Under the pieces are notes generated by a model, which did no database searches, was not told the DNA's origin, and worked only from the letters and a program-made list of their open reading frames with translations. Made by a program: the position numbers and the translations under genes. A stretch of 19,817 bases of DNA from Treponema sp. UBA1747 (lineage in GTDB: Bacteria > Spirochaetota > Spirochaetia > Treponematales > Treponemataceae), in assembly GCA_002315375.1 (NCBI GenBank), contig DCHR01000047.1, forward strand, positions 1-19,817, given 5' to 3'. Positions 7,460 through 14,704 of this stretch are shown one piece after another. The number at the start of each line of letters is the position of its first letter. Positions within the stretch are counted from its first letter, which is position 1.

Positions 7460-7765
7460 TTATAACCCCGGAATGTTCAGTCCTGAAAGCATAGGACCTG
7501 ACATTTCCTTGATTTTATCCTGGACTTTTGTAATGGCATCATGCTGAGCGGCTTTGATAAGGTCTTCCAGCATTTTGACATCTCTGTTATCTACACAGAT
7601 TGGATCCAGATGGATATCAACCATTTCGAATTTTCCGTTCAGAGTTACTTCGACCATGCGGCCGCCGGAAGAACCTGTAGCAGTTATTTCTGCCAGCTGT
7701 CCCTGAACTGTTTCCAGCTGTTCTTTAATGGCTCCGGCGTTTTTAAATAATTCAAAAGGATTCAT
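7460..7765 (-). CDS. YbaB/EbfC family nucleoid-associated protein
   Basis: This 101-residue protein is typical of YbaB/EbfC: NPFELFKNAGAIKEQLETVQGQL (helix 1), TGSSGGRMVEVTLNGKFEMVDIHLDP (beta sheet), then a long helix DVKMLEDLIKAAQHDAITKVQDKIKE and a short Met/Gly/Pro tail. The family forms dimers that bind DNA without strong sequence preference. The spirochaete homologue EbfC of Borrelia is a characterised DNA-binding protein. Its ATG overlaps the thyX stop as TAATG, which implies translational coupling. A terminator follows the gene. Confidence 0.92.
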   Translation of the reverse strand: MNPFELFKNAGAIKEQLETVQGQLAEITATGSSGGRMVEVTLNGKFEMVDIHLDPICVDNRDVKMLEDLIKAAQHDAITKVQDKIKEMSGPMLSGLNIPGL

Positions 7766-8601
7766 TAGAGCTGTGTTCCTGTTGCAATTTTTTCGTTGAA
7801 GCGGTCCAGTTTCTTTCCTTCAAGAGGATTTGGCTGGCCGTTCATAACTGCGCGGAGAGCTTCCATTTCTTCACCAGAGAAGTTTACTCCGTGTTCCATA
7901 TGGTTGATGAAAGATTCTGTAGCCATAGGAGCAACTTTTTTACACATTTCCAGCATTACTTCTGCGTAAACGCGGATTTCGTACTGAGCATGACTGTCCA
8001 GACGCAGTTTCAGGAAGTGGAACAGGTTGTGAAGGTCCATTTCCCAGTAGAATTCTGTGTAGAGAGAAAGTGGCAGATTTACACGTGCAAGTTCACGGGC
8101 TACACCGTCATCCAGAAGTGCCGAATAGTTTTCGTATGCACTTTTCTGTCCTGCAACCAGGTTATCTACTACTTTCTGAGCTTCTTCTGCATCAAAGGCT
8201 TCTGTCGCACGTCCCTGTTTGTTGTCTTTGCTCTGAGGAGAAACTTTGTCCAGTTCAGGAACATAGAATTCTTCCTTCATTACTGAATATCTGCCTGAAA
8301 CTTCGTTCATGCGTCCCATGCGGTGGCGAACCCACTGGCGGGCAACAAAAATCGGCATTTTTACGTGGAAGGTCATTACAACCTGTTCGAATGGAGATGT
8401 ATGCTGGTGACGAAGCAGGTAATCAATAAGTGCTCCATCCTGAGAAACAGTTTTTGTTCCTTCACCATAAGAAACACGGGCAGACTGAACGATTCTCTGG
8501 TCTCCGCCAAAGTAGTCAACAAGTCTTACAAAACCTTTATCAAGAACCGGATATTCTTTATCCAGAATTTCTTCAGCTGCAGGTACAACGCAATGTGCCA
8601 T
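7765..8601 (-). CDS. thyX: Flavin-dependent thymidylate synthase ThyX
   Basis: This 278-residue protein has the ThyX signature RHRx7S, seen as R92-H93-R94 with S102 in VRHRMGRMNEVSGRYS. Supporting motifs are LLRHQHTSPFEQVVMTFHVK (62-81) and ARVNLPLSLYTEFYWEMDLHNLFHFLKLR in the C-terminal half. ThyX makes dTMP from dUMP using FAD, NADPH and methylene-THF as one-carbon donor, and yields THF rather than DHF, so a cell using it needs less dihydrofolate reductase. The gene is complete. The start is supported by an upstream CGAGG. It overlaps ybaB by one base. Confidence 0.97.
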   Translation of the reverse strand: MAHCVVPAAEEILDKEYPVLDKGFVRLVDYFGGDQRIVQSARVSYGEGTKTVSQDGALIDYLLRHQHTSPFEQVVMTFHVKMPIFVARQWVRHRMGRMNEVSGRYSVMKEEFYVPELDKVSPQSKDNKQGRATEAFDAEEAQKVVDNLVAGQKSAYENYSALLDDGVARELARVNLPLSLYTEFYWEMDLHNLFHFLKLRLDSHAQYEIRVYAEVMLEMCKKVAPMATESFINHMEHGVNFSGEEMEALRAVMNGQPNPLEGKKLDRFNEKIATGTQL

Positions 8602-8635
8602 AAATTAAACCTCGTTTATATGTATATTAATAATT

Positions 8636-9310
8636 TTATTCGCCGTCAGAATCTGATCCGGTTACTTCGGCTGTACCGGAACTGTTTTGTGATGCTTCAT
8701 AAGCCTGAATCATGTCTTCTGAAACAGGGGATTCTGAATCATCATCTTTTACTTCTATATTTGAAGCCTTTACTTCTTTTTTGCGGTCCAGAATCTGAAT
8801 CAGAATAAAGCCTGCTCCAACAATAAGAGCAACTAAACCGATAATTCTAAGAATCATTGAACCGAGTTTTGCAGGTCCTATTACCAGAAGCAGAACTCCC
8901 GAAGCAAGAGTAATAATGTTTTCCCAGGAAAGTTGTTTTGTTGATGATGCATCTTCATCAGTTGAAATCTGTTTAAGTTTTGATGATGCAATAAAGCCGG
9001 CACAGGCTGAGATAATCAGGTAGATTGCCAGAATGTAGGTCATTACCGCCCATGCTGCGCCTGCAATAGCCAAAGGCATTACAATTGCAAGTACACCGAT
9101 AACAATATTTCCGATGGATTTGTAAAGTGTAGTCTTCTGGAAGAACTGGTTGTCAAAAAGAGTACGCTCAGTAATGATACCGTAGAATCCTTCAACAATT
9201 GTGGTAAGTCCGAAAAGAACAAGAATTAATTTAACGCAGAAAGTTGGGCTGATTAAAAGAAGAAGTCCTGCGATAAAAGCTGAAATTCCGATAATCCAGT
9301 TTCGTTTCAT
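8636..9310 (-). CDS. DUF308/HdeD-like membrane protein
   Basis: This 224-residue protein has six predicted membrane helices, at about 5-21, 25-45, 66-82, 86-107, 131-146 and 150-174. They are arranged as the repeated two-helix units of the DUF308 (HdeD-like) family, with the first pair ending in LVLFGLTTIVEGFYGI. After the last helix comes a polar, acidic tail of about 50 residues rich in Ser, Asp and Glu (DDDSESP, then GSDSDGE), probably cytoplasmic and disordered. The family has been linked to acid stress in enterobacteria, but there is no basis for transferring that function here. The start at 9310 has a strong GGAGG site. The dual-CNB regulator gene ends 50 nt upstream in the same direction. 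Confidence 0.8.
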   Translation of the reverse strand: MKRNWIIGISAFIAGLLLLISPTFCVKLILVLFGLTTIVEGFYGIITERTLFDNQFFQKTTLYKSIGNIVIGVLAIVMPLAIAGAAWAVMTYILAIYLIISACAGFIASSKLKQISTDEDASSTKQLSWENIITLASGVLLLVIGPAKLGSMILRIIGLVALIVGAGFILIQILDRKKEVKASNIEVKDDDSESPVSEDMIQAYEASQNSSGTAEVTGSDSDGE

Positions 9311-9359
9311 AAATAACCTCCGAGAAGATAGGTGTGTATGTATTAAATATACTGAATTT

Positions 9360-10598
9360 CTAACGAATCTGGGTTCTTGTATCGTACATACGTTTCATTT
9401 CATCAATGTTGTGAACAATAACGTATGTATCGTAAACTTCAATCTTGCGTTTTTCGATCAGACGGTTGATTTCATCGCGGGTAACATCCAGTGAAAGTCC
9501 AGCCCAGTGAGCAATATCTGAAACTGTTACGTTGAAGCGTCTGACTTTATCTGCTTTTGAAGCAGCCGCAGGGTTCATTTCATCCAGCATAAGGAATACG
9601 TCGGCAAGACGAGCCTGAAGATCCTTAACAACCAGGATTCTGAAGCGGCGTTTCTGGTCATAAATGCGTTTGCAGAAAAGCTTAAGCAGAATCAGGGCAA
9701 TCTGCGGGTTACCGGTAATAAGGATTTCGAAGTTTTCTTTGTTGAATTCAAGACATTCTACACGTCCTGCAGCCATACAGGTGGCTGAACGAGGTGATTT
9801 GTCCAGAATAGCCATTTCACCGAAGAATTCTCCGGGTTTAAGAATGTCCAGGTTTTTAGAAGATCCGTTTACACATTTTACAAGCTGAACATTTCCGCTC
9901 TGGATAAGGTAGAAACAATCTCCAGGTTCATGTTCTGCAATAATAACCTGTCCAGGTTCATAAACTTTCTTGAAGCGTTCAAAAGCAGGAAGACTGAAAA
10001 TAGGAAGTGATGAACCTTCTGATGAATTGTCAGAAACATCCATAAGCTTGCTTCTCTGGGCAGAACGTTCAGAACGGAGTTTTGCATCTGCATAAAGCTT
10101 TGCAACTTCATCTTTGCGGACTGTATCAGGATATCTTTTAAGGAATTTCAGGTATACGTCGCAGGCTGAACGGTACATTTCATCTTCATAGAAAGCTTTT
10201 GCTACTGCAAGCATTCCAGTCTGCTGGTCTTCCATTACATTATTCAGAATAGATTCGGTTTTTCTATGAATCTGACGGAGCTGATTTGAGAAAACGCGGA
10301 GCATTTTCATAATAAGCTGCTTGTTATTGCTGAACATCAGTTCAAATTCCTGAACTGTAAGAGATACGGCAATTGCATCCTGAACAACAGTAGCGGTTTC
10401 TTCACGCTGGAAGTGGCCTAATGCAGACTTTACGCCAAAGAATTCACCTGCTTTAACCTGTTCTGAAACAGGTTCATTTGATTCGATGTCGGTACTTGAA
10501 AGAAGAACCATACCGCGCTGCAGAATGAAAATGCGGTCGTCTCTGTCACCTTCAAAATATATGATGGAACCTTTTGAATACTGAATGGCCTTTGGCAT
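9360..10598 (-). CDS. Crp/Fnr-type regulator with two cyclic-nucleotide-binding domains
   Basis: This 412-residue protein contains: a first CNB domain (about 5-95); a helical linker with a TPR-like stretch AKAFYEDEMYRSACDVYLKFLKRYP (133-157); a Ser-rich hinge (185-200); a second CNB domain (about 212-300); a long helix; and a winged-helix Crp-like DNA-binding domain (about 345-395). The second CNB has an intact phosphate-binding cassette, GEFFGEMAILDKSPRSATC, with E261 and R270. The first has GEFFGVKSALGHFQREETA, lacking both the Glu and the Arg at the expected places, so it probably does not bind cNMP in the usual way. GGAG lies upstream of the start. It is divergent from the PHP gene across 79 nt. 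Its target genes are unknown, though self-regulation and control of the divergent gene are plausible. Confidence 0.88.
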   Translation of the reverse strand: MPKAIQYSKGSIIYFEGDRDDRIFILQRGMVLLSSTDIESNEPVSEQVKAGEFFGVKSALGHFQREETATVVQDAIAVSLTVQEFELMFSNNKQLIMKMLRVFSNQLRQIHRKTESILNNVMEDQQTGMLAVAKAFYEDEMYRSACDVYLKFLKRYPDTVRKDEVAKLYADAKLRSERSAQRSKLMDVSDNSSEGSSLPIFSLPAFERFKKVYEPGQVIIAEHEPGDCFYLIQSGNVQLVKCVNGSSKNLDILKPGEFFGEMAILDKSPRSATCMAAGRVECLEFNKENFEILITGNPQIALILLKLFCKRIYDQKRRFRILVVKDLQARLADVFLMLDEMNPAAASKADKVRRFNVTVSDIAHWAGLSLDVTRDEINRLIEKRKIEVYDTYVIVHNIDEMKRMYDTRTQIR

Positions 10599-10609
10599 AC
10601 TTTTTGCAC
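10593..10609 (+). promoter_or_regulatory. Possible sigma-54 promoter before the PHP gene (weak call)
   Basis: TGGCAT, five bases, TTGCA: the GG (10594-10595) and GC (10606-10607) are 10 bases apart as sigma-54 requires. The predicted start would be near 10619, leaving a leader of about 58 nt. It overlaps the first codons of the divergent regulator, so the match could be a coincidence. Confidence 0.3.
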
Positions 10610-10623
10610 TCCGTAAACAGATT

Positions 10624-10643
10624 ATTATATAGACCTAATTATA
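10624..10643 (-). promoter_or_regulatory. Candidate -10 elements of the dual-CNB regulator gene
   Basis: On the minus strand TATAAT occurs twice in the 79-nt divergent region, at 10643-10638 and 10629-10624. Convincing -35 boxes are not seen. Both are at reasonable distances from the GGAG-preceded ATG at 10598. Confidence 0.4.
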
Positions 10644-10661
10644 TCATAGAAGTCTAAAATG

Positions 10662-10677
10662 TGCTATTGTAAAAATA
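10662..10677 (+). promoter_or_regulatory. Candidate leaderless extended -10 promoter of the PHP gene
   Basis: TGCTATTGT forms an extended -10 (hexamer TATTGT, 10665-10670) that ends 7 nt before the ATG at 10678. The bases in between are all A or T, and no Shine-Dalgarno sequence exists. Confidence 0.4.
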
Positions 10678-11532
10678 ATGATTGATTTTCACGTTCATAC
10701 AACTGCTTCAGACGGGCAGTATTCCCCAACAGAGATTATTAAGCTGGCCAAAGAAAAAAACCTGACTGCAATGGCAATTACAGATCATGATACTGTTTCG
10801 GGTTTAGCTGAAGGGGAAAAGGCAGCCCGCGAAGAAGGACTCAGGTTTATCCGCGGAACAGAACTGAATATTCAGTGGCCTACAGGGGAGTTTCATCTTC
10901 TGGGACTTGGCTTGAAGGAAATTTCCCCTTCACTGGAAGAAATAATTGCGAATCTTCAGAAAAACCGTTCGGATAGAAATCTCCAGATGTTTGAACTGCT
11001 GAAAGAAAAATTTCCTGAATTAAGCTGGGAAGAAATGGAAACAATGTTCCCGGGAACGGTCCTGGGACGGCCTCATTTTGCCAGATATCTGGTGGCAAAA
11101 GGAATTGTAAAGCAGAACCAGGTGGCTTTTGACCGTTTTCTTGCAAAAGGGCGTGAATGTTATGTGCCCCGGTGCGGTGCAAACCTGGATGAAGCTATAG
11201 TGGCCATTAATGAAAGCGGGGGGTACCCTGTTCTGGCCCACCCTATGTCCCTGTTTATTTCATGGGGCAAACTGCCTGATGTTATTCAGGATATTTATGA
11301 CCGGGGCGTTGTGGGCCTGGAGGCATTCCACCCCGGGGCCAGGAACAGTGAGTGTTTCAGACTGGATGAACTGGGGCGCAAAATCGGTTTTTTTATAACA
11401 GGTGCAAGTGATTTCCACGGGGAAAAAATACGCCGTGACAGGAAACTGGGGCACACCTGCGGAGGGCGAAAGATTGATGAGCGCCTTATTCCTGAAGCAG
11501 AAGAATTAATTGAACGGATGTCAGTAAAATAA
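10678..11532 (+). CDS. PHP-domain metal-dependent phosphoesterase (TrpH/YciV-like)
   Basis: This 284-residue protein carries the PHP metal-ligand motifs: FHVH (H5, H7) and D12 at the N terminus, TDHD (D36, H37, D38), E62 and H73, RPHFA (H133), LAHP (H188), AFHPG (H218) and SDFHG (D245, H247). This order fits the stand-alone PHP phosphoesterases related to YciV/RNase AM, which remove nucleotides from the 5' end of short RNAs or hydrolyse 3',5'-bisphosphonucleotides. Which activity this member has is not visible. Its ATG lacks a ribosome binding site. The stop codon directly abuts the ATG of the radical SAM gene, so the two are co-transcribed. The 3' half (about 11150-11520) is noticeably richer in G and C than the 5' half. 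Confidence 0.9.
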   Translation: MIDFHVHTTASDGQYSPTEIIKLAKEKNLTAMAITDHDTVSGLAEGEKAAREEGLRFIRGTELNIQWPTGEFHLLGLGLKEISPSLEEIIANLQKNRSDRNLQMFELLKEKFPELSWEEMETMFPGTVLGRPHFARYLVAKGIVKQNQVAFDRFLAKGRECYVPRCGANLDEAIVAINESGGYPVLAHPMSLFISWGKLPDVIQDIYDRGVVGLEAFHPGARNSECFRLDELGRKIGFFITGASDFHGEKIRRDRKLGHTCGGRKIDERLIPEAEELIERMSVK

Positions 11533-13554
11533 ATGGCTGATATATTGCTGGTAGCGGTAAATTCAAGTTTTTCTCATACGAATATTGCGGTGCGGTATTT
11601 GAAATACTATTCAAAATGTGATGCCGTTGATTTCTGTGAATACACCATAAACCAGCCTCTTGGGGAAATTCTCCGCGGAATTTCATCCTATAATCCTAAA
11701 ATCGTCCTTTTTTCTACCTACATCTGGAACATTGAAGCAGTTGTCCGCATTGCGCGGAACCTGAAGGCACTCAAACCGGAACTGATTATAGGCGTTGGTG
11801 GTCCTGAAACCGGATTCCGCGGACCTGATTTCCTGAAAGAAACGCCTGAATTCGACCTGATTATAAAAGGGGAAGGTGAATCTGTTTTTTCTGAGCTTGC
11901 ACAGGAGTTTTTGAATTATAAGACTGCCTGGGAAAGTAAAGATAATGAAGAAAACTTGTGTTCCGTCCGCAAAGGGGATTTATGGCGCGAAGCCTTTCTG
12001 AAAGCCCTTTTCGGCGTAAAAGGTTTGTATCTTAGGAATTCGTCTGATAAAAATGAAATCCTTTTTACCGGAGACCAGGAGCTTTTGTGCAATCTGGGGG
12101 AAGTTCCATTTCCATATCCTGACCTGGAACAGATGGATGTAAATCACAAAATCTTTTATTACGAATCGAGCCGGGGCTGTCCTTTTTCATGTGCTTATTG
12201 CATGAGTTCCCTGGATACAAAAGTCCGTTTTGTTCCCCTGGAAAAAGTCTTTGCCGATTTGCAGAGATTTCTGGATGCCGGAGTTTCTCTTGTAAAGTTT
12301 GTTGACCGCACCTACAACCTGAAGCCTGACCGTTACATTGCCATCTGGAAATATATTCTGGAGCATCATAACGGAAAGACTATGTTTCATTTTGAAATTG
12401 AAGGGGAGTTCCTGAGCGAAGAGGCCATGGAATTCCTGCAGACGGTTCCTGAAGGAATCATGCAGTTTGAAATCGGGGTTCAGAGTTCAAATCCTGTGGT
12501 GCTCAAGGCCTGCGGACGCTCACCTGAAGTTGAAACTCTCCGGGGCAACATTGTCCGCATCCCCAAAACAATTCATACTCATCTGGATCTGATTGCAGGA
12601 CTTCCTTTTGAAGACCTGGAAAGCTTCGGCCATTCCCTGGATTTTGTCATGACAATGGAACCTGACGCTCTCCAGCTGGGCTTCCTTAAAGTTCTTTACG
12701 GCGCCCCGATAAACGCTTATTGTTCTGCCACCGGGTGGAAATGGATGAAAACTCCGCCTTATGAAGTTATGGAAACTCCGTATTTAAGTTATTCGGATAT
12801 TCTGTTCCTGAAAGATCTGGAAGTAACCCTGGATGCGTTCTGGAATGACCATCATTTTGATACAGTAATGAAGTTTCTGGCAGCTGTTGCTCCGGTACAT
12901 ACAAAAGGGACAGGGATAATAAACCATGGGACATCGGGCCCAAAACATACAAAAGTGACAGAGCAAACTGGTGAACAGGGTGAATTGGGGACAGACGCTC
13001 TGAAAGTTCAGGGGCATGCGGGAAACCGTGGCAGTCACTGGTGGAATCTTTTTGTTTCGCTTACCGCCTGGCTCAGAAACCGTGGCGCATTTGCCGCTGC
13101 CCACCAGAAGGATTACTGGGCTGAAAAGCTTTTTGAATATTTGACTTCTGGTGACGGTTTTGAAGCTGATTTTTCAGAAATCGGGAAGGTTTGCATCTCA
13201 ACCGCTCAGGAACTGCTTCGCTTTGACTACATTTCAGGCGGGAAGAAAACAAATCCGCCTGCCTGGCTCCTCCGTAATTACGATGACCAGGGACATTACA
13301 ATGCCCTCCAGAAAACCACAGGCATAAAGCATTCCCGTCTGGATTTTGTCTATTCCGATTTTGATTCCTTCAGGGTGAATCCACTGGATCCTGCTACCTG
13401 GTTTGCCAGTGACGGAAAACTTACAAAAGGGACAGGGATAACAGAAGATATAACTGAAACTTCATTCCAGATTTTGTTCCTTTACCCGCGGAAAGAAAGC
13501 GACAGACCTTCAGAATTCCAGCGAAAACCGCACCAGATTCTGATTTCAGACTGA
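11533..13554 (+). CDS. B12-binding-domain radical SAM protein (DUF4080-type)
   Basis: This 673-residue protein has a cobalamin-binding-like Rossmann domain (about 1-135) opening LLVAVNSSFSHTNIAVRYLK and including IIGVGGPETGF. Next comes a radical SAM domain with the cluster motif at C216, C220 and C223 (SSRGCPFSCAYC), and then a C-terminal region of the DUF4080 kind (DHHFDTVMKFL, then HWWNLFVSLTAWL). No classical DxHxxG cobalamin motif is seen, as is usual in this subfamily. Members are presumed SAM- and possibly B12-dependent methyltransferases with unknown substrates. There is no ribosome binding site; TAA then ATG directly join it to the PHP gene, suggesting coupling. It is longer than I expect, owing partly to a Gly/Thr-rich insertion at about residues 456-500 containing repeat-like DNA. 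Confidence 0.87.
   Translation: MADILLVAVNSSFSHTNIAVRYLKYYSKCDAVDFCEYTINQPLGEILRGISSYNPKIVLFSTYIWNIEAVVRIARNLKALKPELIIGVGGPETGFRGPDFLKETPEFDLIIKGEGESVFSELAQEFLNYKTAWESKDNEENLCSVRKGDLWREAFLKALFGVKGLYLRNSSDKNEILFTGDQELLCNLGEVPFPYPDLEQMDVNHKIFYYESSRGCPFSCAYCMSSLDTKVRFVPLEKVFADLQRFLDAGVSLVKFVDRTYNLKPDRYIAIWKYILEHHNGKTMFHFEIEGEFLSEEAMEFLQTVPEGIMQFEIGVQSSNPVVLKACGRSPEVETLRGNIVRIPKTIHTHLDLIAGLPFEDLESFGHSLDFVMTMEPDALQLGFLKVLYGAPINAYCSATGWKWMKTPPYEVMETPYLSYSDILFLKDLEVTLDAFWNDHHFDTVMKFLAAVAPVHTKGTGIINHGTSGPKHTKVTEQTGEQGELGTDALKVQGHAGNRGSHWWNLFVSLTAWLRNRGAFAAAHQKDYWAEKLFEYLTSGDGFEADFSEIGKVCISTAQELLRFDYISGGKKTNPPAWLLRNYDDQGHYNALQKTTGIKHSRLDFVYSDFDSFRVNPLDPATWFASDGKLTKGTGITEDITETSFQILFLYPRKESDRPSEFQRKPHQILISD
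12897..12961 (+). repeat. Two copies, 48 bp apart, of a short motif inside the radical SAM gene
   Basis: ACATACAAAAGGGACAG (12897-12913) and ACATACAAAAGTGACAG (12945-12961) match at 16 of 17 positions and are in the same reading frame (HTKGT and HTKVT). The first extends to ACAAAAGGGACAGGGATAA, which recurs exactly at 13423-13441 and, slightly changed, in the terminator at 14645-14663. Confidence 0.8.
13423..13441 (+). repeat. Third copy of the short motif (exact 19-nt match to 12901-12919)
   Basis: ACAAAAGGGACAGGGATAA is identical to 12901-12919 and also read as TKGTGI in the same frame (residues 631-636 versus 457-462). Confidence 0.85.
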
Positions 13555-13595
13555 ATTTTTGCTAAAAACATTAATAATTTTATTCAAAATATATA

Positions 13596-13620
13596 ATTTT
13601 TATCGAAAAACGATAAAAAT
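13596..13620. promoter_or_regulatory. Perfect AT-rich palindrome upstream of the DUF2975-XRE promoter
   Basis: ATTTTTATCG and its exact complement flank a loop of five A. The palindrome ends 3 bases before a TTGACA -35. It may be an operator, for example for the XRE protein encoded downstream, or a weak terminator of the radical SAM gene. The AT-rich stem argues against efficient termination. Confidence 0.55.
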
Positions 13621-13623
13621 TTA

Positions 13624-13652
13624 TTGACAAAAGCTTTTTCCCACGCTAAATT
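13624..13652 (+). promoter_or_regulatory. Promoter of the DUF2975-XRE operon
   Basis: TTGACA (13624-13629), a 17-nt spacer and TAAATT (13647-13652) give a good sigma-70 promoter. The start near 13659 would make a leader of about 135 nt containing three hairpins. Confidence 0.6.
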
Positions 13653-13684
13653 CCAATCATAAGATATCTTTTGAGCTGACAGAC

Positions 13685-13715
13685 CAAAGGGCGCCGGCCG
13701 TACCCTTTGTTTTTT
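13685..13715 (+). terminator. Intrinsic terminator hairpin in the leader of the DUF2975-XRE operon
   Basis: CAAAGGG (13685-13691), an 11-nt GC-rich loop and CCCTTTG (13703-13709) are followed by six T. It lies 130 nt after the radical SAM stop but downstream of the predicted promoter, so it could act as the radical SAM terminator, as an attenuator, or as both. Confidence 0.7.
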
Positions 13716-13730
13716 CAGTATTTTACAGGC

Positions 13731-13779
13731 GGAAAAATCCGCAAAGACTTTGTCCTGTTTACGGACAATTTTATTTTTT
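13731..13779 (+). promoter_or_regulatory. Two more leader hairpins, the second terminator-like
   Basis: GCGGA-AAAA-TCCGC (13731-13744) is followed by TTGTCC (13750-13755), a 7-nt loop, GGACAA (13763-13768) and the T-rich tail TTTTATTTTTT. The tail abuts the ribosome binding site GGAGAGG (13780-13786), so folding of this hairpin could affect both transcription and translation. Confidence 0.5.
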
Positions 13780-13794
13780 GGAGAGGTAACGAAA

Positions 13795-14400
13795 ATGGAA
13801 AACAAACCTACAAGAGAAGAACGTAGAGTCGCATATGCAGCTCTTTCAAGCAAAGAAAAAATCCAGCATGACGGAAAAAAACTTCTGAAGATTCTGGATG
13901 TAGTTAGAAAAGTTCTGCACGTATTTGCAATTATTAGTTGTGTTGTTGGAATTACTTTCATTGCAATCAGCGCATGTCACAAGTCAATGGAAATACAGGA
14001 AAAGACCGGCATTGTAGAAATGGTAAAGGGGCAGGGAGGAATCCATGTGGTTTCTGTTCTGGACGGAGAAACAATCACTCTTGAAGAAGATACTCCTGCA
14101 GGCTGGGACAAGTTTTTCATGCAGATCGGTGTTTACTGCGTAATGATTTCTGTAGTGATTATTATTTTCATGATGATTACAAAATTCCTGAAAAGGATTT
14201 TCAGTCAGGTAATGAATGCAGAGACTCCGTTCTGTGAAGAGAGCAAACTGCCTCTCAGAAAAATCTTTGTTCTTCTGACGATAGTAATCTTCTTTCAGGA
14301 CCAGATGATAGGTTTGATCTGCGGATTCGTATTCCTTTACCTGTACAGACTTTTTGCTTACGGATGTGAACTTCAGGTTGAAAGTGACGAAACACTTTAA
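13795..14400 (+). CDS. DUF2975 family membrane protein
   Basis: This is a 201-residue membrane protein. I place the start at 13795 (MENKPTREERR) because GGAGAGG lies just upstream; an in-frame ATG at 13750 lies within the leader hairpins. Membrane helices fall at about 42-60 and 110-128, with a hydrophobic pair at 156-186. The DUF2975 signature NAETPFCEESKLPLRKI (141-157) precedes the last pair. Loop 62-108 between helices 1 and 2 probably faces the periplasm. Family function is unknown. It is usually encoded next to a small XRE regulator, exactly as here: the XRE gene begins 9 nt after the stop. A membrane sensor or modulator of that regulator is a reasonable guess, not shown by sequence. 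Confidence 0.82.
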   Translation: MENKPTREERRVAYAALSSKEKIQHDGKKLLKILDVVRKVLHVFAIISCVVGITFIAISACHKSMEIQEKTGIVEMVKGQGGIHVVSVLDGETITLEEDTPAGWDKFFMQIGVYCVMISVVIIIFMMITKFLKRIFSQVMNAETPFCEESKLPLRKIFVLLTIVIFFQDQMIGLICGFVFLYLYRLFAYGCELQVESDETL

Positions 14401-14409
14401 GGGGAAGGC

Positions 14410-14616
14410 ATGGCAATTATTTTAAGACTAGACCGTGTTATGGCTGACCGCAAGATTTCTTTGAATGAATTGAGCGAAAAAGTCGGCGTAACAAATGTTA
14501 ATCTTTCAAAGATGAAAACAGGAAAAATCAGTGCTATCAGATTTTCCACTCTGGATGCAATCTGCAAGGCGCTGGAATGTCAGCCAGGAGATATTCTGGA
14601 ATATCAGCCGGATTAA
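14410..14616 (+). CDS. Small XRE (Cro/CI) family HTH regulator
   Basis: This 68-residue, single-domain helix-turn-helix protein is of the YozG-like type paired with DUF2975 proteins. ILRLDRVMADRKISLNELSEKVGVTNVNLSKMKTGKISAIRFSTLDAICKAL covers the five-helix fold, with the recognition helix at about 27-37, and it ends in ECQPGDILEY, typical of this subfamily. The ribosome binding site AAGGGGAAGG overlaps the stop of the DUF2975 gene, implying translational coupling. It probably regulates its own operon; the palindrome at 13596-13620 is a candidate site. A strong terminator follows directly. Confidence 0.92.
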   Translation: MAIILRLDRVMADRKISLNELSEKVGVTNVNLSKMKTGKISAIRFSTLDAICKALECQPGDILEYQPD

Positions 14617-14638
14617 GTGGGCAAAAAAGACACACCGG

Positions 14639-14684
14639 AAAGGGGCAAAGGAACAGGAATAATGTCACTTTGCCCCTTTTTTTT
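14639..14684 (+). terminator. Rho-independent terminator of the DUF2975-XRE operon, containing a repeat motif
   Basis: AAAGGGGCAAAG (14639-14650) pairs with CTTTGCCCCTTT (14668-14679), and eight T follow from 14677. Its left arm and loop, GCAAAGGAACAGGAATAAT, match the motif found in the radical SAM gene, so the terminator may have grown out of a palindromic repeat. Confidence 0.9.
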
Positions 14685-14704
14685 GTTTAACAAAAGGTTT
14701 TCAG

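Noticed and set aside
13750..13794. Upstream in-frame ATG as start of the DUF2975 protein
   Set aside because: It would put 15 extra residues across the terminator-like hairpin and the ribosome binding site. The ATG at 13795 has GGAGAGG at correct spacing.
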